64,000 nt of DNA from Oscillospiraceae bacterium (GCA_031284525.1 JAISZR010000003.1:62001-126000); one strand, 5' to 3'. Shown: positions 18,014 to 28,353, counted from the stretch's first letter. The notes: a model not told the origin generated them from the letters alone. Translations and numbers: made by a program.

Positions 18014-18121
18014 ATGTATATGTCAGTAACAGGGCGAGGGGGCTGGCATATGACGTTATCAAATCAGCAGGAGTTCCAAAACGAACCACGCTTAAACGGC
18101 TCTGAAAGGAGGCGCTTGTGA
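18014..18121 (+). CDS. Candidate 35-codon small ORF upstream of gyrA
   Basis: ATG at 18014, or the in-frame ATG at 18050 with GAGGGGG about 7 nt upstream (23 codons). The TGA at 18119-18121 overlaps the GTG start of the next small ORF by four bases (GTGA). The product is unrecognised and hydrophilic. It is too short for confidence on coding content. Confidence 0.2.
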   Translation: MYMSVTGRGGWHMTLSNQQEFQNEPRLNGSERRRL

Positions 18122-18198
18122 ACGGCGAGTGCGTTGAATATCTTACGAGATGTGTAGGGGAAGCGGAACCGGAACCGAAATCTGATTTTTTCGCTTGA
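18118..18198 (+). CDS. Candidate 26-codon small ORF with perfect ribosome site
   Basis: GTG at 18118 preceded by AAAGGAGG with 5-nt spacing, one of the best ribosome sites in the window. The 26-residue product is acidic with two cysteines (MNGECVEYLTRCVG at its start) and matches nothing I know. It overlaps the preceding small ORF by GTGA. A third short frame (GTG 18204, 24 codons, stop 18276-18278) follows after five bases. All lie upstream of the gyrA promoter, so they would need their own transcript. Confidence 0.3.
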   Translation: MNGECVEYLTRCVGEAEPEPKSDFFA

Positions 18199-18274
18199 GG
18201 AAAGTGATTCTTGCTGAACCGCCAATTGAAATTGCTTTTTCATGCGTAGGTCGTGGTTTGGAAGAAGAAAAACG

Positions 18275-18303
18275 TTGAAAAAAAGCTCCATTTGTAGTAC
18301 AAT
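18275..18303 (+). promoter_or_regulatory. SigA-type promoter of gyrA
   Basis: TTGAAA (18275-18280), 17-nt spacer, TACAAT (18298-18303), 48 nt before the gyrA start. Confidence 0.8.
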
Positions 18304-18350
18304 GGGGCGAGTATTAGTGTTGCGTACGTTTGGGGAAGGATATCTAAAAT

Positions 18351-20807
18351 ATGAATGAAGAAAAGTCAAGAGTGATAGAAGTTTCTCTTGAAAACGAAAT
18401 GGAAAAATCATTCCTAGATTATTCAATGTCTGTTATCGTTAGTAGGGCGCTTCCGGATGTGAGAGATGGATTAAAACCGGTGCATAGGAGAATACTTTAC
18501 ACGTCGTTTGAGAACGGGCTTAGTCCCGAAAAAGCGTATCGCAAATCAGCGGATACTGTTGGTAGTGTGCTATCGCGGTATCACCCCCACGGGAACGCGG
18601 CTGTTTACGATGCTTTGGTCAGGATGGCTCAAGATTTTTCCCTAAGGTATATGTTGATAGATGGGCATGGGAACTTCGGTTCGATTGATGGAGATCCTGC
18701 CGCTGCCTACAGATATACGGAAATGAAATTGAGCAAGATTGCAATGCATATGCTAACGGATATTGAAAAAGAGACGGTCTCTTTTACCTCGAACTATGAC
18801 GACAGGTTGAAAGAACCTGTTGTTTTGCCGTCGCGTTTCCCGAATCTGTTGATCAACGGTGCAACGGGAATTGCGGTTGGGATGGCGACAAATATCCCGC
18901 CGCACAATCTGGGCGAAGTAGTTGATGCAATATGTTACTTAATCGAAAATCCGGGAGCGGAAATAGACGAGCTTTTGGCGTTTGTGAAGGGTCCGGATTT
19001 CCCAACTGGTGGTATCATCATGGGTACCACGGGTATGCGTGCGGCTTACCACACGGGGCGGGGTAAGTTGCTACTTCGTGCTAGAACTAAGATCGAAGAA
19101 TCTGAAAAGGCAAAAACGAAGATTATTGTGGAAGAAATTCCGTATATGATCAACAAGAGCAAGCTTTTGGTGTCGATTTCTGACCTTGTGAAAGAAAAGC
19201 GAATCGAAGGGATTTCTGATCTGCGTGACGAATCTGATCGTACTGGGATGCGAATTGTAATTGAACTGAAAAGGGAAGCAAATGTCCAGATTGTGCTGAG
19301 CCAGTTGTTTAAATTCAGCCAGCTGCAAGAGACAGTCGGGATAATCATTTTGGCATTGGTAGACGGAGTTCCGAAGGTTTTGAATCTCAAGGAAGTGTTG
19401 CAGCACTACATAACTTTTCAAGAAGAAGTTATAACAAATCGGACGAGATTTGAACTCAAAAGGGCACAAGAACGCGAACACATACTTGAAGGTTTGATGA
19501 TTGCCGTCAACAACATTGATGAGCTGATCAAAACAATAAAACAGTCAAAAACCATAAGTGAAGCAAAAGAGAGTATAGAAGCGCGTTTTGGTCTGAGCAA
19601 CCATCAATCTGCAGCGGTTGTTGCAATGAGGTTGGGGCAGTTAACTGGCCTTGAAAGAGGCAAATTAGAAATCGAACTAAACGAACTTAAGAAAAAGGTA
19701 GCTGAGCTGTTGGCCATTTTGGCAAGCAAGGATAAGGTGCTTGCCATCATTAAGGGAGACCTGATTGCAATTAAACAAAAGTTTGCAGATGAGAGAAGAA
19801 CAAGCTTTGAGGTGCTGGAGGGTGAGGTTGACGTTGAAGATTTGATCGAGGAGCAGACATCGGTTGTGACGCTCACGCACTTCGGGTATATCAAGCGTCA
19901 GTCAGCCCAGCTATATCGAGTCCAAAGGCGTGGGGGTAAGGGAGTTCTTGGGCTTAGCCGAAAAGAAGAGGATTTTGTGGAGGAGCTTTCCGTTTGCTCA
20001 ACTCACGATTATATTTTCTTCTTTACAAACATGGGGAAGGTATACCGGCTGAAATGTTACCAGATTCCAGAGGGTGCAAGGATCTCAAAGGGGACGAACA
20101 TAGTCAACTTGATCCCGTTGGAACGTGATGAAAAGGTAACTGCGATGATAAAGACAAAAGATGTCTCTAGTGGAAAATATCTTGTTATGGTGACGAAGAA
20201 TGGGATAATAAAAAGGACGCGGCTATTAGACTATCGGAATATTCGCAAGACGGGAATAATTGCGATTAATCTTGATGAAGGTGATGAACTGGGCTGGGTC
20301 TCCTTAACTGAGGGGGATTCTAAGATCTTTGTGGCAACAAATATGGGCAAGGCGATTTGTTTCAATGAGCAGGGCATCAAGTTGGTAGGGAGGTCTGCAA
20401 GAGGAGTTCGCGCGATTTCAATGAGGGAGAATGATTCAGTTGTGGGAGTGAGCCAGATTGTTTCCTCGGAACAGAAAATTGTTACAATTACAGAAAAGGG
20501 TATTGGACGGCTTACTAAACTTTCGGAATATAAGGTTCAAGCAAGGGGCGGCAAGGGAGTTTATAATTATAAAGTTTCAAAAAGCACAGGGGGAGTCGCG
20601 GGAGTCAAAGCGGTTTCGGATGAGGACGATCTTATCATAGTCAAAGACGATGGAACTATTATTAGGATTCGAGTTAGAGATATTAGGATTATCTCAAGAA
20701 TGTCAAAAGGGGTCAGATTGATGCAGGTTAAAGACGATGAGAGGATAATAACTTTGGCCAAAGCTCCAAGCGAAGAAGAAGGCCAGGAGAGCCCGGCTGA
20801 CGCGTAG
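18351..20807 (+). CDS. gyrA: DNA gyrase subunit A
   Basis: Breakage-reunion subunit of DNA gyrase, which introduces negative supercoils. The winged-helix domain contains [10 protein letters not shown] at 78-87 and the catalytic Tyr122 in YRYTEMKL. A coiled-coil gate and a C-terminal beta-pinwheel follow, with a gyrase-box-like [10 protein letters not shown] stretch. At 818 residues it is full length. It has its own promoter and GGAAGGA site. The position equivalent to E. coli Ser83 is alanine. It is followed 185 nt later by a second type IIA A subunit (parC). gyrB is not adjacent. Confidence 0.95.
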   Translation: MNEEKSRVIEVSLENEMEKSFLDYSMSVIVSRALPDVRDGLKPVHRRILYTSFENGLSPEKAYRKSADTVGSVLSRYHPHGNAAVYDALVRMAQDFSLRYMLIDGHGNFGSIDGDPAAAYRYTEMKLSKIAMHMLTDIEKETVSFTSNYDDRLKEPVVLPSRFPNLLINGATGIAVGMATNIPPHNLGEVVDAICYLIENPGAEIDELLAFVKGPDFPTGGIIMGTTGMRAAYHTGRGKLLLRARTKIEESEKAKTKIIVEEIPYMINKSKLLVSISDLVKEKRIEGISDLRDESDRTGMRIVIELKREANVQIVLSQLFKFSQLQETVGIIILALVDGVPKVLNLKEVLQHYITFQEEVITNRTRFELKRAQEREHILEGLMIAVNNIDELIKTIKQSKTISEAKESIEARFGLSNHQSAAVVAMRLGQLTGLERGKLEIELNELKKKVAELLAILASKDKVLAIIKGDLIAIKQKFADERRTSFEVLEGEVDVEDLIEEQTSVVTLTHFGYIKRQSAQLYRVQRRGGKGVLGLSRKEEDFVEELSVCSTHDYIFFFTNMGKVYRLKCYQIPEGARISKGTNIVNLIPLERDEKVTAMIKTKDVSSGKYLVMVTKNGIIKRTRLLDYRNIRKTGIIAINLDEGDELGWVSLTEGDSKIFVATNMGKAICFNEQGIKLVGRSARGVRAISMRENDSVVGVSQIVSSEQKIVTITEKGIGRLTKLSEYKVQARGGKGVYNYKVSKSTGGVAGVKAVSDEDDLIIVKDDGTIIRIRVRDIRIISRMSKGVRLMQVKDDERIITLAKAPSEEEGQESPADA

Positions 20808-20896
20808 AGAATCTCTCCGAGTGTTTGTGATGTGCGGTAAGGCGGCCAGATTTTACGTGAGTTTGCGTTTTTTAAAGCACTAAAATGAGAAAACAT

Positions 20897-20916
20897 CCCC
20901 AAAGTGCATTTTGGGG
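20897..20916 (+). other. Hairpin between gyrA and parC
   Basis: CCCCAAA (20897-20903) pairs with TTTGGGG (20910-20916), loop GTGCAT. No T-run follows. The 3' arm merges with the GGGGGGAG ribosome site of the 22-codon ORF at 20928, so folding could mask that site. Confidence 0.45.
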
Positions 20917-20927
20917 GGAGTTGCGTT

Positions 20928-20996
20928 GTGCAGGTTTTTGATAAGTCCGAACAGCTCGTATTTTGGAGCGGTTGGAAAGTAAGTGAAGAGAGATGA
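20928..20996 (+). CDS. Candidate 22-codon leader ORF overlapping parC
   Basis: GTG at 20928 with GGGGGGAG 8 nt upstream. It reads 22 codons (MQVFDKSEQLVFWSG at the start) and its TGA overlaps the parC ATG as ATGA. parC has only a weak ribosome site of its own, so this leader would couple parC translation to its own. The peptide is not recognised; a control role is inferred from the arrangement. Confidence 0.4.
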   Translation: MQVFDKSEQLVFWSGWKVSEER

Positions 20997-23179
20997 ATCG
21001 CAACGATGTTTACATTGAGGGAATGGGTGTGGTTGTTGAGGAAGCGATAACCAAGACTTTGGAGACGAATTACATGCCATATGCAATGAGTGTGATTTTG
21101 TCACGTGCCATTCCAGAAATTGACGGATTTAAGCCTTCACACAGGAAACTGTTATATACCATGTATAAAATGGGACTGCTGACGGGCGGCAAGACAAAAT
21201 CTGCGAATGTTGTTGGGCAAACAATGCGCCTTAACCCACACGGAGATGCCGCGATATATGAGACTATGGTACGGCTTTCTAAGGGCAACGAGTCGTTACT
21301 TTGTCCGTTTGTTGAATCTAAAGGCAATTTTGGGAAGGTTTATTCACGGGATATGGCTTATGCCGCTTCGAGGTACACCGAAGTCAAACTTAGCGAGATC
21401 TGTTATTATGTTTTTGAAGATATCGATAAAGATACAGTAAATTTTGTTGACAACTATGACAACACAATGAAGGAGCCCACTTTGTTGCCGGTGGCATTCC
21501 CCAACATTTTGGCAAACCCCAACCTTGGGATTGCAGTTGGGATGACTAGTTCGATCTGCTCTTTTAATCTGGCGGAAATCTGTGAAACCACTATTCAGCT
21601 TATTAAAAACGCCAATCACAACCTTGCGGCGACTTTGCCGGCACCCGATTTTTCTACGGGTGGTGCGATTATCTACAATGAAGAGATTTTCGACGGCATC
21701 TATAAAACGGGCAGAGGTAGCTTTAAGGTCAGGGGTACTTACAGGTGCGATGAAAAAGCGAACTGTATTTTGATAACTGAGATTCCGCCGACCACGACAA
21801 TTGAGGCGATAATAGATAAGATAATTGAAAACATGAAAACCGGGAAGTTAAAAGAGATTGTGGATGTTAGAGACGAGGCGGACCTTAAAGGGTTGCGGAT
21901 TGCAATTGATTTCAAAAGGGGAATTGATCCTGAAAGATTGGTATCTAAGCTCTTTAAACTAACACCACTGGAAGATAGTTTTTCTTGCAATTTCAATTTG
22001 CTTGTGGGTTTGGAGCCAAAAACGCTCGGGGTGCGTGCGATTATTTTTGAATGGCTGGAATTCAGGAAGGCCTGTGTGAAACGCAAGCTTAGTTTTGAAC
22101 TTCGCCAGATGAAGTTGCGCCTGGATCTTCTTACGGGGTTAGAAAAGATTTTGCTTGATATCGACAGAGCTATCAAGGTTATAAGGGGAACAAAGCGGGA
22201 TTTAGAAGTTCTTCCTAACCTTATGCGTGAGTTCGATCTGAATGAAGGTCAGGCGGCGTTCATTGCGGAAATTAAACTCAGGAACCTAAACAAAGAGTAT
22301 ATACTTAAGAGGATAAAAGAGATCAAATCATTAAGTGACGAAATCAAATGGACTAGCCGTGCGATTGACGACGAAAAAGAGATCGAAAAGTTAATCATAA
22401 AGAAGTTAGAAGAGATAATCGAAAAGCATGGGGAACCACGTAAATCCTCGATTTTGAAGCAGGGGGAGATTGTTGAGCCTGTTCGGGAAGAGATAAAAAA
22501 TTACGAAGTGCAGATCCTCATGACCAAGGGCGGATATCTTAAAAAAATGCATGGGCCCAGCTCCAAGACGAACTCTGACCACAAGCTCAAATCTGGTGAT
22601 AAAATCACGCACGAGTTTGCTTCAACTAATCTTTCGGAGCTATTGATATTCACAAACAAGGCAAATGTATATAGATTAAAGTGCTATGAACTTGAGGATA
22701 TAAAGGTGGGGCAGATAGGGGTATTTTTACCGGCGAAGGTCGCGATGGAAGAGGGAGAACTGCCGGTTTATATCGTTTCTGTTACGGATTATGCCGGTGA
22801 CATGATTTTTGCTTTTGAAAACGGGCGGTTTGCACGCGTTTCGCTTGCATCATTTAACATGACAAACCGCAAAAAGATGAGCAAGGCGTTTAATCAGGAA
22901 TCGGCAATCGTCTTCTTTGATTTCATAAAGGATGACCAAGATTATGTGGTTTATTCAAAAGGGAAAAAACTGCTTGTGTTTAATAGCGGTTTGCTGAACC
23001 AAAAGGTGACAAGGGATACTCGTGGAGTCCGGGTGATGAAACTGAGAGTGGGGGACCGCGTTATCAAAGTGAAGAAGGCAGATGCCAAGCAAAAAGAAAG
23101 CTATCTTGTGACGAACATCCCGAGATCCGGGTTTGCGCAAAGGGTTCAGGCGAAACAGTTGGAGATAGATTTGCCGTAA
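20993..23179 (+). CDS. parC: Type IIA topoisomerase A subunit, ParC-like
   Basis: A second GyrA/ParC-type subunit, 728 residues, probably the topoisomerase IV subunit that separates daughter chromosomes. NPHGDAAIYE (81-90) and the catalytic Tyr128 in SRYTEVKL are conserved, and a shortened C-terminal domain lacks an obvious gyrase box. It is more divergent than the gyrA copy, as in the paralogous gyrase-like pair of many Clostridia. Its likely partner is the divergent ParE at 42925-44892, 20 kb away. The ATG overlaps a 22-codon leader ORF. The alternative label is a second GyrA. Confidence 0.88.
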   Translation: MNRNDVYIEGMGVVVEEAITKTLETNYMPYAMSVILSRAIPEIDGFKPSHRKLLYTMYKMGLLTGGKTKSANVVGQTMRLNPHGDAAIYETMVRLSKGNESLLCPFVESKGNFGKVYSRDMAYAASRYTEVKLSEICYYVFEDIDKDTVNFVDNYDNTMKEPTLLPVAFPNILANPNLGIAVGMTSSICSFNLAEICETTIQLIKNANHNLAATLPAPDFSTGGAIIYNEEIFDGIYKTGRGSFKVRGTYRCDEKANCILITEIPPTTTIEAIIDKIIENMKTGKLKEIVDVRDEADLKGLRIAIDFKRGIDPERLVSKLFKLTPLEDSFSCNFNLLVGLEPKTLGVRAIIFEWLEFRKACVKRKLSFELRQMKLRLDLLTGLEKILLDIDRAIKVIRGTKRDLEVLPNLMREFDLNEGQAAFIAEIKLRNLNKEYILKRIKEIKSLSDEIKWTSRAIDDEKEIEKLIIKKLEEIIEKHGEPRKSSILKQGEIVEPVREEIKNYEVQILMTKGGYLKKMHGPSSKTNSDHKLKSGDKITHEFASTNLSELLIFTNKANVYRLKCYELEDIKVGQIGVFLPAKVAMEEGELPVYIVSVTDYAGDMIFAFENGRFARVSLASFNMTNRKKMSKAFNQESAIVFFDFIKDDQDYVVYSKGKKLLVFNSGLLNQKVTRDTRGVRVMKLRVGDRVIKVKKADAKQKESYLVTNIPRSGFAQRVQAKQLEIDLP

Positions 23180-23274
23180 AAAGAGGGGCGCGGCTTGCAC
23201 CTTTTGTGAATAAACTATGAATCATGTGTTTGGTGTGGCAAGATGAGAAGTAGAGGGGGGAAAAAGGGAAAGAG

Positions 23275-24057
23275 ATGGACGAAGAGCCTTTGATATTCGA
23301 TACGCATGCTCATTATGATGATGAAAAGTTCGATTCTGATCGGGAAGATTTCCTTTTGACGCCTCAAAAACATGGGGTTGCAGGTATTGTTAACGTTGGT
23401 GGTGATTTGAAGAGTTCAAAGTTGGGCCTAGATTACTCCCGAAAATACAGTGATGTTTACTGCTCAGTTGGGGTTCATCCGCATGAAGTGCACGGGTTAC
23501 CTGATGATTATTTGGATGTTTTAAAAGAGCTTGGCTCAAATGAGAAAGTGGTCGCGATTGGGGAAATCGGGTTAGATTATCATTCAGATTCGGATTCCAA
23601 AAAGGAACAGATTAAACGTTTCGAAGAACAACTTGATCTTGCGGCCAGACTTAATCTGCCGGTGATTGTTCATTCAAGAGATGCGTGCCAGGATACAATG
23701 GCGGTTCTTGCAAATGCCAAACCTATGGCGTTTGTGGTTCACTGTTTTTCATATGAGCCTGAAACAGCGTCTGACGTCCTCGGGATGGGCGGCTTTTTGG
23801 GGTTTACTGGGGTACTAACCTTCAAGAATGCAGAGAAGATCAAAGAGGTCTTGGAAGAGGTTCCGCTGGAAAGGATGCTTGTTGAAACAGATTGCCCATA
23901 CCTAGCACCCGAACCGTTTCGCGGTCAGCGGTGTGATTCTGGCATGCTAAAGTTTATGGTCCAGGCTATGGTGTCTGTCAGACGCAAGAGCTTTAAAGAA
24001 ATGGTGACGATTTTGAATGCGAACGCAAAGAGATTTTACAGAATAACCGGAGAATAA
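23275..24057 (+). CDS. tatD: TatD-family metal-dependent deoxyribonuclease
   Basis: A TIM-barrel metallohydrolase of the TatD family, with 3'-5' DNase and DNA-repair roles in studied members. The metal ligands appear in DTHAHYDD, GEIGLDYH, VIVHSRDA, VVHCFSY and ETDCPYLAPEPFRG. At 260 residues it is typical. It opens a co-directional group (tatD, recJ, rel) with short gaps; recJ follows after 21 nt, which fits a shared DNA metabolism role. Confidence 0.93.
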   Translation: MDEEPLIFDTHAHYDDEKFDSDREDFLLTPQKHGVAGIVNVGGDLKSSKLGLDYSRKYSDVYCSVGVHPHEVHGLPDDYLDVLKELGSNEKVVAIGEIGLDYHSDSDSKKEQIKRFEEQLDLAARLNLPVIVHSRDACQDTMAVLANAKPMAFVVHCFSYEPETASDVLGMGGFLGFTGVLTFKNAEKIKEVLEEVPLERMLVETDCPYLAPEPFRGQRCDSGMLKFMVQAMVSVRRKSFKEMVTILNANAKRFYRITGE

Positions 24058-24078
24058 GGCGGCAATGGGGAGAATTGT

Positions 24079-26082
24079 ATGACGTTTAAGAAATGGCAAC
24101 TTATCAGCGGAGATAAAGCCTTGGCTGAAAAGATTTCAAAAACCGCGGAAATCAGCATGTTTTTGGCGGAAATTTTGGTTGCGAGAGGTTATGATGGCAA
24201 AGAGGTCTCCGATTTGCTCGCGGCCTCTGAGCAGTTTGAAGACCCCTTTTTGCTTCCCGATATGGATAAGGCGGTTGATAGGTTAAAGAGCGCGATTGAA
24301 AAAGGCGAAAGAGTTATAATATTTGGGGATTATGACGTTGATGGGATTACGTCGGTTGTTATTTTGTTTAGTTACCTTAAAAAGCGTGGGGCGAATGTTG
24401 GTTACTATATCCCTGACAGGGAAAGTGAGGGTTATGGTCTGAACCTTTTGGCGATCGAAAAGTTAAAACAAGAAGGCGCTGATTTGATTTTAACGGTAGA
24501 TAATGGGATCGTTGCAGTAGATGAAGTGAATCATGCGAACGCCCTGGGAATTGACGTTATAATAACTGATCACCATACTGTTCGTGGTGAATTGCCTGCT
24601 GCAGTCGCGGTTGTTGACCCGATGCGAGAGGATTACTCGGGTTTTAAGAGATTGGCCGGAGTTGCAGTTGCGTTTAAGTTAATTGTGGCCATGGAAAATG
24701 GGAAACTAGAAGCTGTGTTGGAAGATTATGGCGCATTTGTTTGCATTGGTACTGTTGCCGATGTGATGCCGATTGTGGGTGAAAATCGTTTTTTTGTTAA
24801 ATTTGGTCTAAAATCATTGGAATCAACGCAGATTCCCGGTTTGAAGGCGCTCAAAAGTGTTGCTGGACTTGATGGCAAAATCCCAAAAGCGAGTGATATC
24901 AGCTTCCTCCTTGCGCCGCGAATAAATGCAACAGCTAGGTTGAATTTTACGCAGCTTGCCGTTGATCTTTTGCTTTGCGCGGATGAAACCGAGTGCACCA
25001 AGCTTGCTTTGGAGATTGAGAAGAAAAATATAGAGCGCAAAAGACTCGAAAAGCAGGTTTTAAATGAGGTTTATGATTATCTTGAAAGGCATCCTGACGA
25101 GCTCAACAAACGAACGCTCGTTATAGAAAAAGAAGGTTGGCATCATGGTGTGATTGGGATTGTTGCCGCAAAAATTTGTGCCTGCTTTTCAAAACCTTGT
25201 TTGATAATTGGCATTGAAGGCGAAATTGCAAAGGGCTCTGGTCGCAGTGTGGATGGGTTCCCTTTGATTGATGCGATGAATACCTTGGGGGATTTGTTCA
25301 TAAAGCATGGTGGGCATAAAGTGGCGGTTGGAGTGACGTTGCGTACCGAAAAGATTGCTGAGCTAAAAGAAAGATTAGAAAATTACGCGAAACAAAATTT
25401 TGAGGCCATGCCGGTTGATTCACTGATGATAGACAAGGTGGTTGAAATCAATGAATTGAGTATTTCGAATGTCAAAAGCATTGATATTCTTGCTCCGTTT
25501 GGAGAGGGGAACAGGCCCCCCGTTTTTTTACTCAAAAACCTAGTGATTGGGATGATCATCCCGCTTTGTGGTGGTAAATATGTTAAGCTGCGGATTGCGA
25601 AGCCATCGAATATCGATCTGCTGTGTTTTGGGATGACGATTGACGAGTGTATCTATTCGGTTGGGGATGTTGTTGATGCGGTTGTTAGCTGCAGTTTGGA
25701 TAAATGTGGGGGTTGGGAGCAGCTTACCGTTAAAGTGATTGATTTGCGATTTTCGAATTTCGACCAAGAGAAGTATTTGGCTAGCAAAAAGGAATATGAA
25801 AACTTTAAAAGGAACGAAGAATGTGAGAAGGCTGAACTCAGGCCAGACAGGGGCGAGATTGCCACAATCTATAGATGCATTAGGCGCGAGAAAAAACTTA
25901 AAGGTGTTGATGCAACCTTTTTGAAAGCGTTTAGATCTGGAGTGGGTTATGGCAAATTCAGGGTGATAGTAGACATCCTTTTGGAACTGGAGCTCATATC
26001 GCTGGACGAGCACATAAAAGTTAACGAGATGGATGGCAAGCGTGATCTGGAAACTTCAAGGGTTTTGGGGTTATTAAGCTGA
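24079..26082 (+). CDS. recJ: Single-stranded-DNA-specific exonuclease RecJ
   Basis: 5'-3' exonuclease acting in recombination and mismatch repair. The DHH-family core shows DYDVDGIT (84-91) and the DHH triad at 164-166 (ITDHHT), followed by the DHHA1 domain with GRSVDGFPLIDAM and GGHKVAVGVT. A C-terminal OB-like domain and a further helical region complete the 667-residue protein. It lies between tatD and rel. Confidence 0.95.
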   Translation: MTFKKWQLISGDKALAEKISKTAEISMFLAEILVARGYDGKEVSDLLAASEQFEDPFLLPDMDKAVDRLKSAIEKGERVIIFGDYDVDGITSVVILFSYLKKRGANVGYYIPDRESEGYGLNLLAIEKLKQEGADLILTVDNGIVAVDEVNHANALGIDVIITDHHTVRGELPAAVAVVDPMREDYSGFKRLAGVAVAFKLIVAMENGKLEAVLEDYGAFVCIGTVADVMPIVGENRFFVKFGLKSLESTQIPGLKALKSVAGLDGKIPKASDISFLLAPRINATARLNFTQLAVDLLLCADETECTKLALEIEKKNIERKRLEKQVLNEVYDYLERHPDELNKRTLVIEKEGWHHGVIGIVAAKICACFSKPCLIIGIEGEIAKGSGRSVDGFPLIDAMNTLGDLFIKHGGHKVAVGVTLRTEKIAELKERLENYAKQNFEAMPVDSLMIDKVVEINELSISNVKSIDILAPFGEGNRPPVFLLKNLVIGMIIPLCGGKYVKLRIAKPSNIDLLCFGMTIDECIYSVGDVVDAVVSCSLDKCGGWEQLTVKVIDLRFSNFDQEKYLASKKEYENFKRNEECEKAELRPDRGEIATIYRCIRREKKLKGVDATFLKAFRSGVGYGKFRVIVDILLELELISLDEHIKVNEMDGKRDLETSRVLGLLS

Positions 26083-26120
26083 TTTGGGTGAAGAGTGGTT
26101 GCTGAGGGGGTGAAGCAAGA

Positions 26121-28316
26121 TTGGATGAGTTGTTTGAAGATTTAGTTTCAACCGTGAAGAAACATAAAAAGAACCTGAACTTAAATCAACTAAAGAAGGC
26201 GTATCTGTTTGCAAAAGAGGCGCATGGCGATCAGATGAGGCATTCCGGGGAACCTTATGTGGTTCACCCTGTTAATGTGGCCAAGATTTTGATAGAATTG
26301 GGTATGGATGTTCAAACGATTGTTGCCGCTATTTTGCATGACGTCTTAGAAGATACCCAAGTTAGCTACGACGATGTGAAGAAGAATTTTTCCGAAGAGG
26401 TTGCATATTTGGTGAATGGAGTCACAAAGTTAAGCACAATGAAATACGGTAGCAAAGAGGAAAATCAAGCAGAAAATATTCGCAAGATGTTTATGGCTAT
26501 GGCAGAGGATCACCGTGTGATAATAATAAAACTGGCGGATAGGTTACACAACATGCGCACAATTAAGTTCGTCAGGGAAGAAAAACAGCTCGAAAAAGCC
26601 CGCGAAACAATGGAAATTTATGCACCACTTGCACACAGATTTGGGATTAGAGGGATTAAGGAAGAGCTTGAAGATCTCTCGGTTAAAGTGTTGGACCCGT
26701 ATGCATGTGAACAAATCGGGGAATATTTGGCTATAAACAAGAAGGCAAGGCAAACGCTTTTGGATAATATAAAAAAAAAGATAGAAGATAGATTACTTGG
26801 TGAAAACATAAAAAGTACAATAGATGCAAGGGTAAAAAGTATCTATGGTATTTATAAAAAAGTGTATGAAGGTGATAGGCAATTTGAGGAAGTATACGAT
26901 GTCTATGCAATTAGGATCATTTTAGATGCCGAACTCGCGTGCTACAACATACTTGGGATTATTCACGATATGTTTACTCCGATTCCCAGTAGGTTTAAGG
27001 ATTATATATCAACTCCCAAATCCAACATGTATCAGTCGCTGCACACAACTGTAGTGGAAGATTCGGTGCCGGTTGAAATTCAAATAAGAACCTGGAAAAT
27101 GCATCGTACGGCTGAATATGGAATTGCTGCACATTGGAAATATAAGGTCGGATTGACCGGCATGAAAAAAGACGAATTTGAAAAGAGTTTTGAATGGGTG
27201 AGGCGTTTCTTAGAAAGGCAACAAAATTCGGATGGGGATGAGGAGCTAATTTCTTCAATTAAGTCGGATTTCATCCCGGATGAGATTTTTGTTTTTACTC
27301 CCAAAGGTGATGTAAAAAGCTTGCCAAAAGGAGCAACAGTAATTGATTTTGCATATTCCATCCATACCGATGTGGGCAATCATACAGTTGGAGCCAAGGT
27401 TGATGGTAGAATGGTCTCGCTTGATCATGTTGTTAAGACCGGGGAAGTCATTGAAGTAATCACGAATGAGAAATCGAAAGGTCCGAGTAAGAACTGGTTG
27501 AGAATAGCCAAAAGTAGTGAGGCTAAGAGCAAGATCAAAAATTGGTTTAAAACTGTGGATAGGGAAGAAAACATAGCGGAAGGGAAACATGAGTTCGCAA
27601 GAGAACTGAAGAAGAATTTGGTTACTCTCACAGGGGAGCAGATGGAGAGTTTTGTTGCGGAGGTGGCCGCACACAACAAATTCAAGACGAATGACGAATT
27701 CTATGCGGCACTTGGATACGGTGGCATTTCTCTTTTTAAGATTATGCCAGGAGTGAAAGAGCTGTTTCAAAAGAAACATCGAAACTTCGACAGAACGCGA
27801 GTAATAGAAGATTCAGAATTACCGGTCAAAGCAAGAAGAGGTAAGTGTGTTGTGATAGAGAACATAGAAGATTGCTTAGTTAACTTTGCAAAATGTTGCG
27901 ATCCGATGCCGGGTGATGAGATCATTGGATTTGTTACTAGGGGACATGGTGTTTCTGTTCACAAAAAAGATTGTAAGAACGCTGGATTGTGCGAAAATGT
28001 GGAACAAAGGGCGAGGTGGGTAAGCGCAAAATGGTACTCAGGTGAAATAAAGGGTAAATTTAGCACTGGTATAGAGGTGCTCAGCCATAGTAGGCCAGAG
28101 GCACTTGCGTCAGTTGTTTCTCAGCTTACAAGTTTCAGATTGTTAATTCGTTCGGTTGTTGCAAAGGAAATTGAAGGTCACAGGACTCTGATGCGGTTTA
28201 GCACTAGCATTGGGGGTTTAACGCAACTCAACAAAGTGATTAGCGAGATCATGGCTCTACCCGGGGTTATTTCGGCAAAGAGAATATTATCCAATTCAGT
28301 TAACGAAAAAAAATAG
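26121..28316 (+). CDS. rel: Bifunctional (p)ppGpp synthetase/hydrolase Rel
   Basis: Makes and degrades the stringent-response alarmone. The HD hydrolase domain is intact (His49, His73-Asp74, Glu77-Asp78). The synthetase domain has RFKDYISTPKSNMYQSLHT; its RxKD form is that of bifunctional enzymes. TGS (FTPKGDVKSLPKGATVIDFAY), zinc-finger-like (KCCDPMPGDEI) and C-terminal ACT domains follow. It has 731 residues. The TTG start has GAGGGGG about 10 nt upstream. The order recJ, rel, MBL hydrolase is common in Firmicutes. Confidence 0.96.
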   Translation: MDELFEDLVSTVKKHKKNLNLNQLKKAYLFAKEAHGDQMRHSGEPYVVHPVNVAKILIELGMDVQTIVAAILHDVLEDTQVSYDDVKKNFSEEVAYLVNGVTKLSTMKYGSKEENQAENIRKMFMAMAEDHRVIIIKLADRLHNMRTIKFVREEKQLEKARETMEIYAPLAHRFGIRGIKEELEDLSVKVLDPYACEQIGEYLAINKKARQTLLDNIKKKIEDRLLGENIKSTIDARVKSIYGIYKKVYEGDRQFEEVYDVYAIRIILDAELACYNILGIIHDMFTPIPSRFKDYISTPKSNMYQSLHTTVVEDSVPVEIQIRTWKMHRTAEYGIAAHWKYKVGLTGMKKDEFEKSFEWVRRFLERQQNSDGDEELISSIKSDFIPDEIFVFTPKGDVKSLPKGATVIDFAYSIHTDVGNHTVGAKVDGRMVSLDHVVKTGEVIEVITNEKSKGPSKNWLRIAKSSEAKSKIKNWFKTVDREENIAEGKHEFARELKKNLVTLTGEQMESFVAEVAAHNKFKTNDEFYAALGYGGISLFKIMPGVKELFQKKHRNFDRTRVIEDSELPVKARRGKCVVIENIEDCLVNFAKCCDPMPGDEIIGFVTRGHGVSVHKKDCKNAGLCENVEQRARWVSAKWYSGEIKGKFSTGIEVLSHSRPEALASVVSQLTSFRLLIRSVVAKEIEGHRTLMRFSTSIGGLTQLNKVISEIMALPGVISAKRILSNSVNEKK

Positions 28317-28353
28317 TTGTGCTCTGGACCTTCTTGAAGGGAGGCCGATATAT

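Noticed and set aside
18064..18426. 120-codon open frame on the minus strand upstream of gyrA
   Set aside because: It begins inside gyrA antisense and crosses the gyrA promoter; no start signal or family resemblance.
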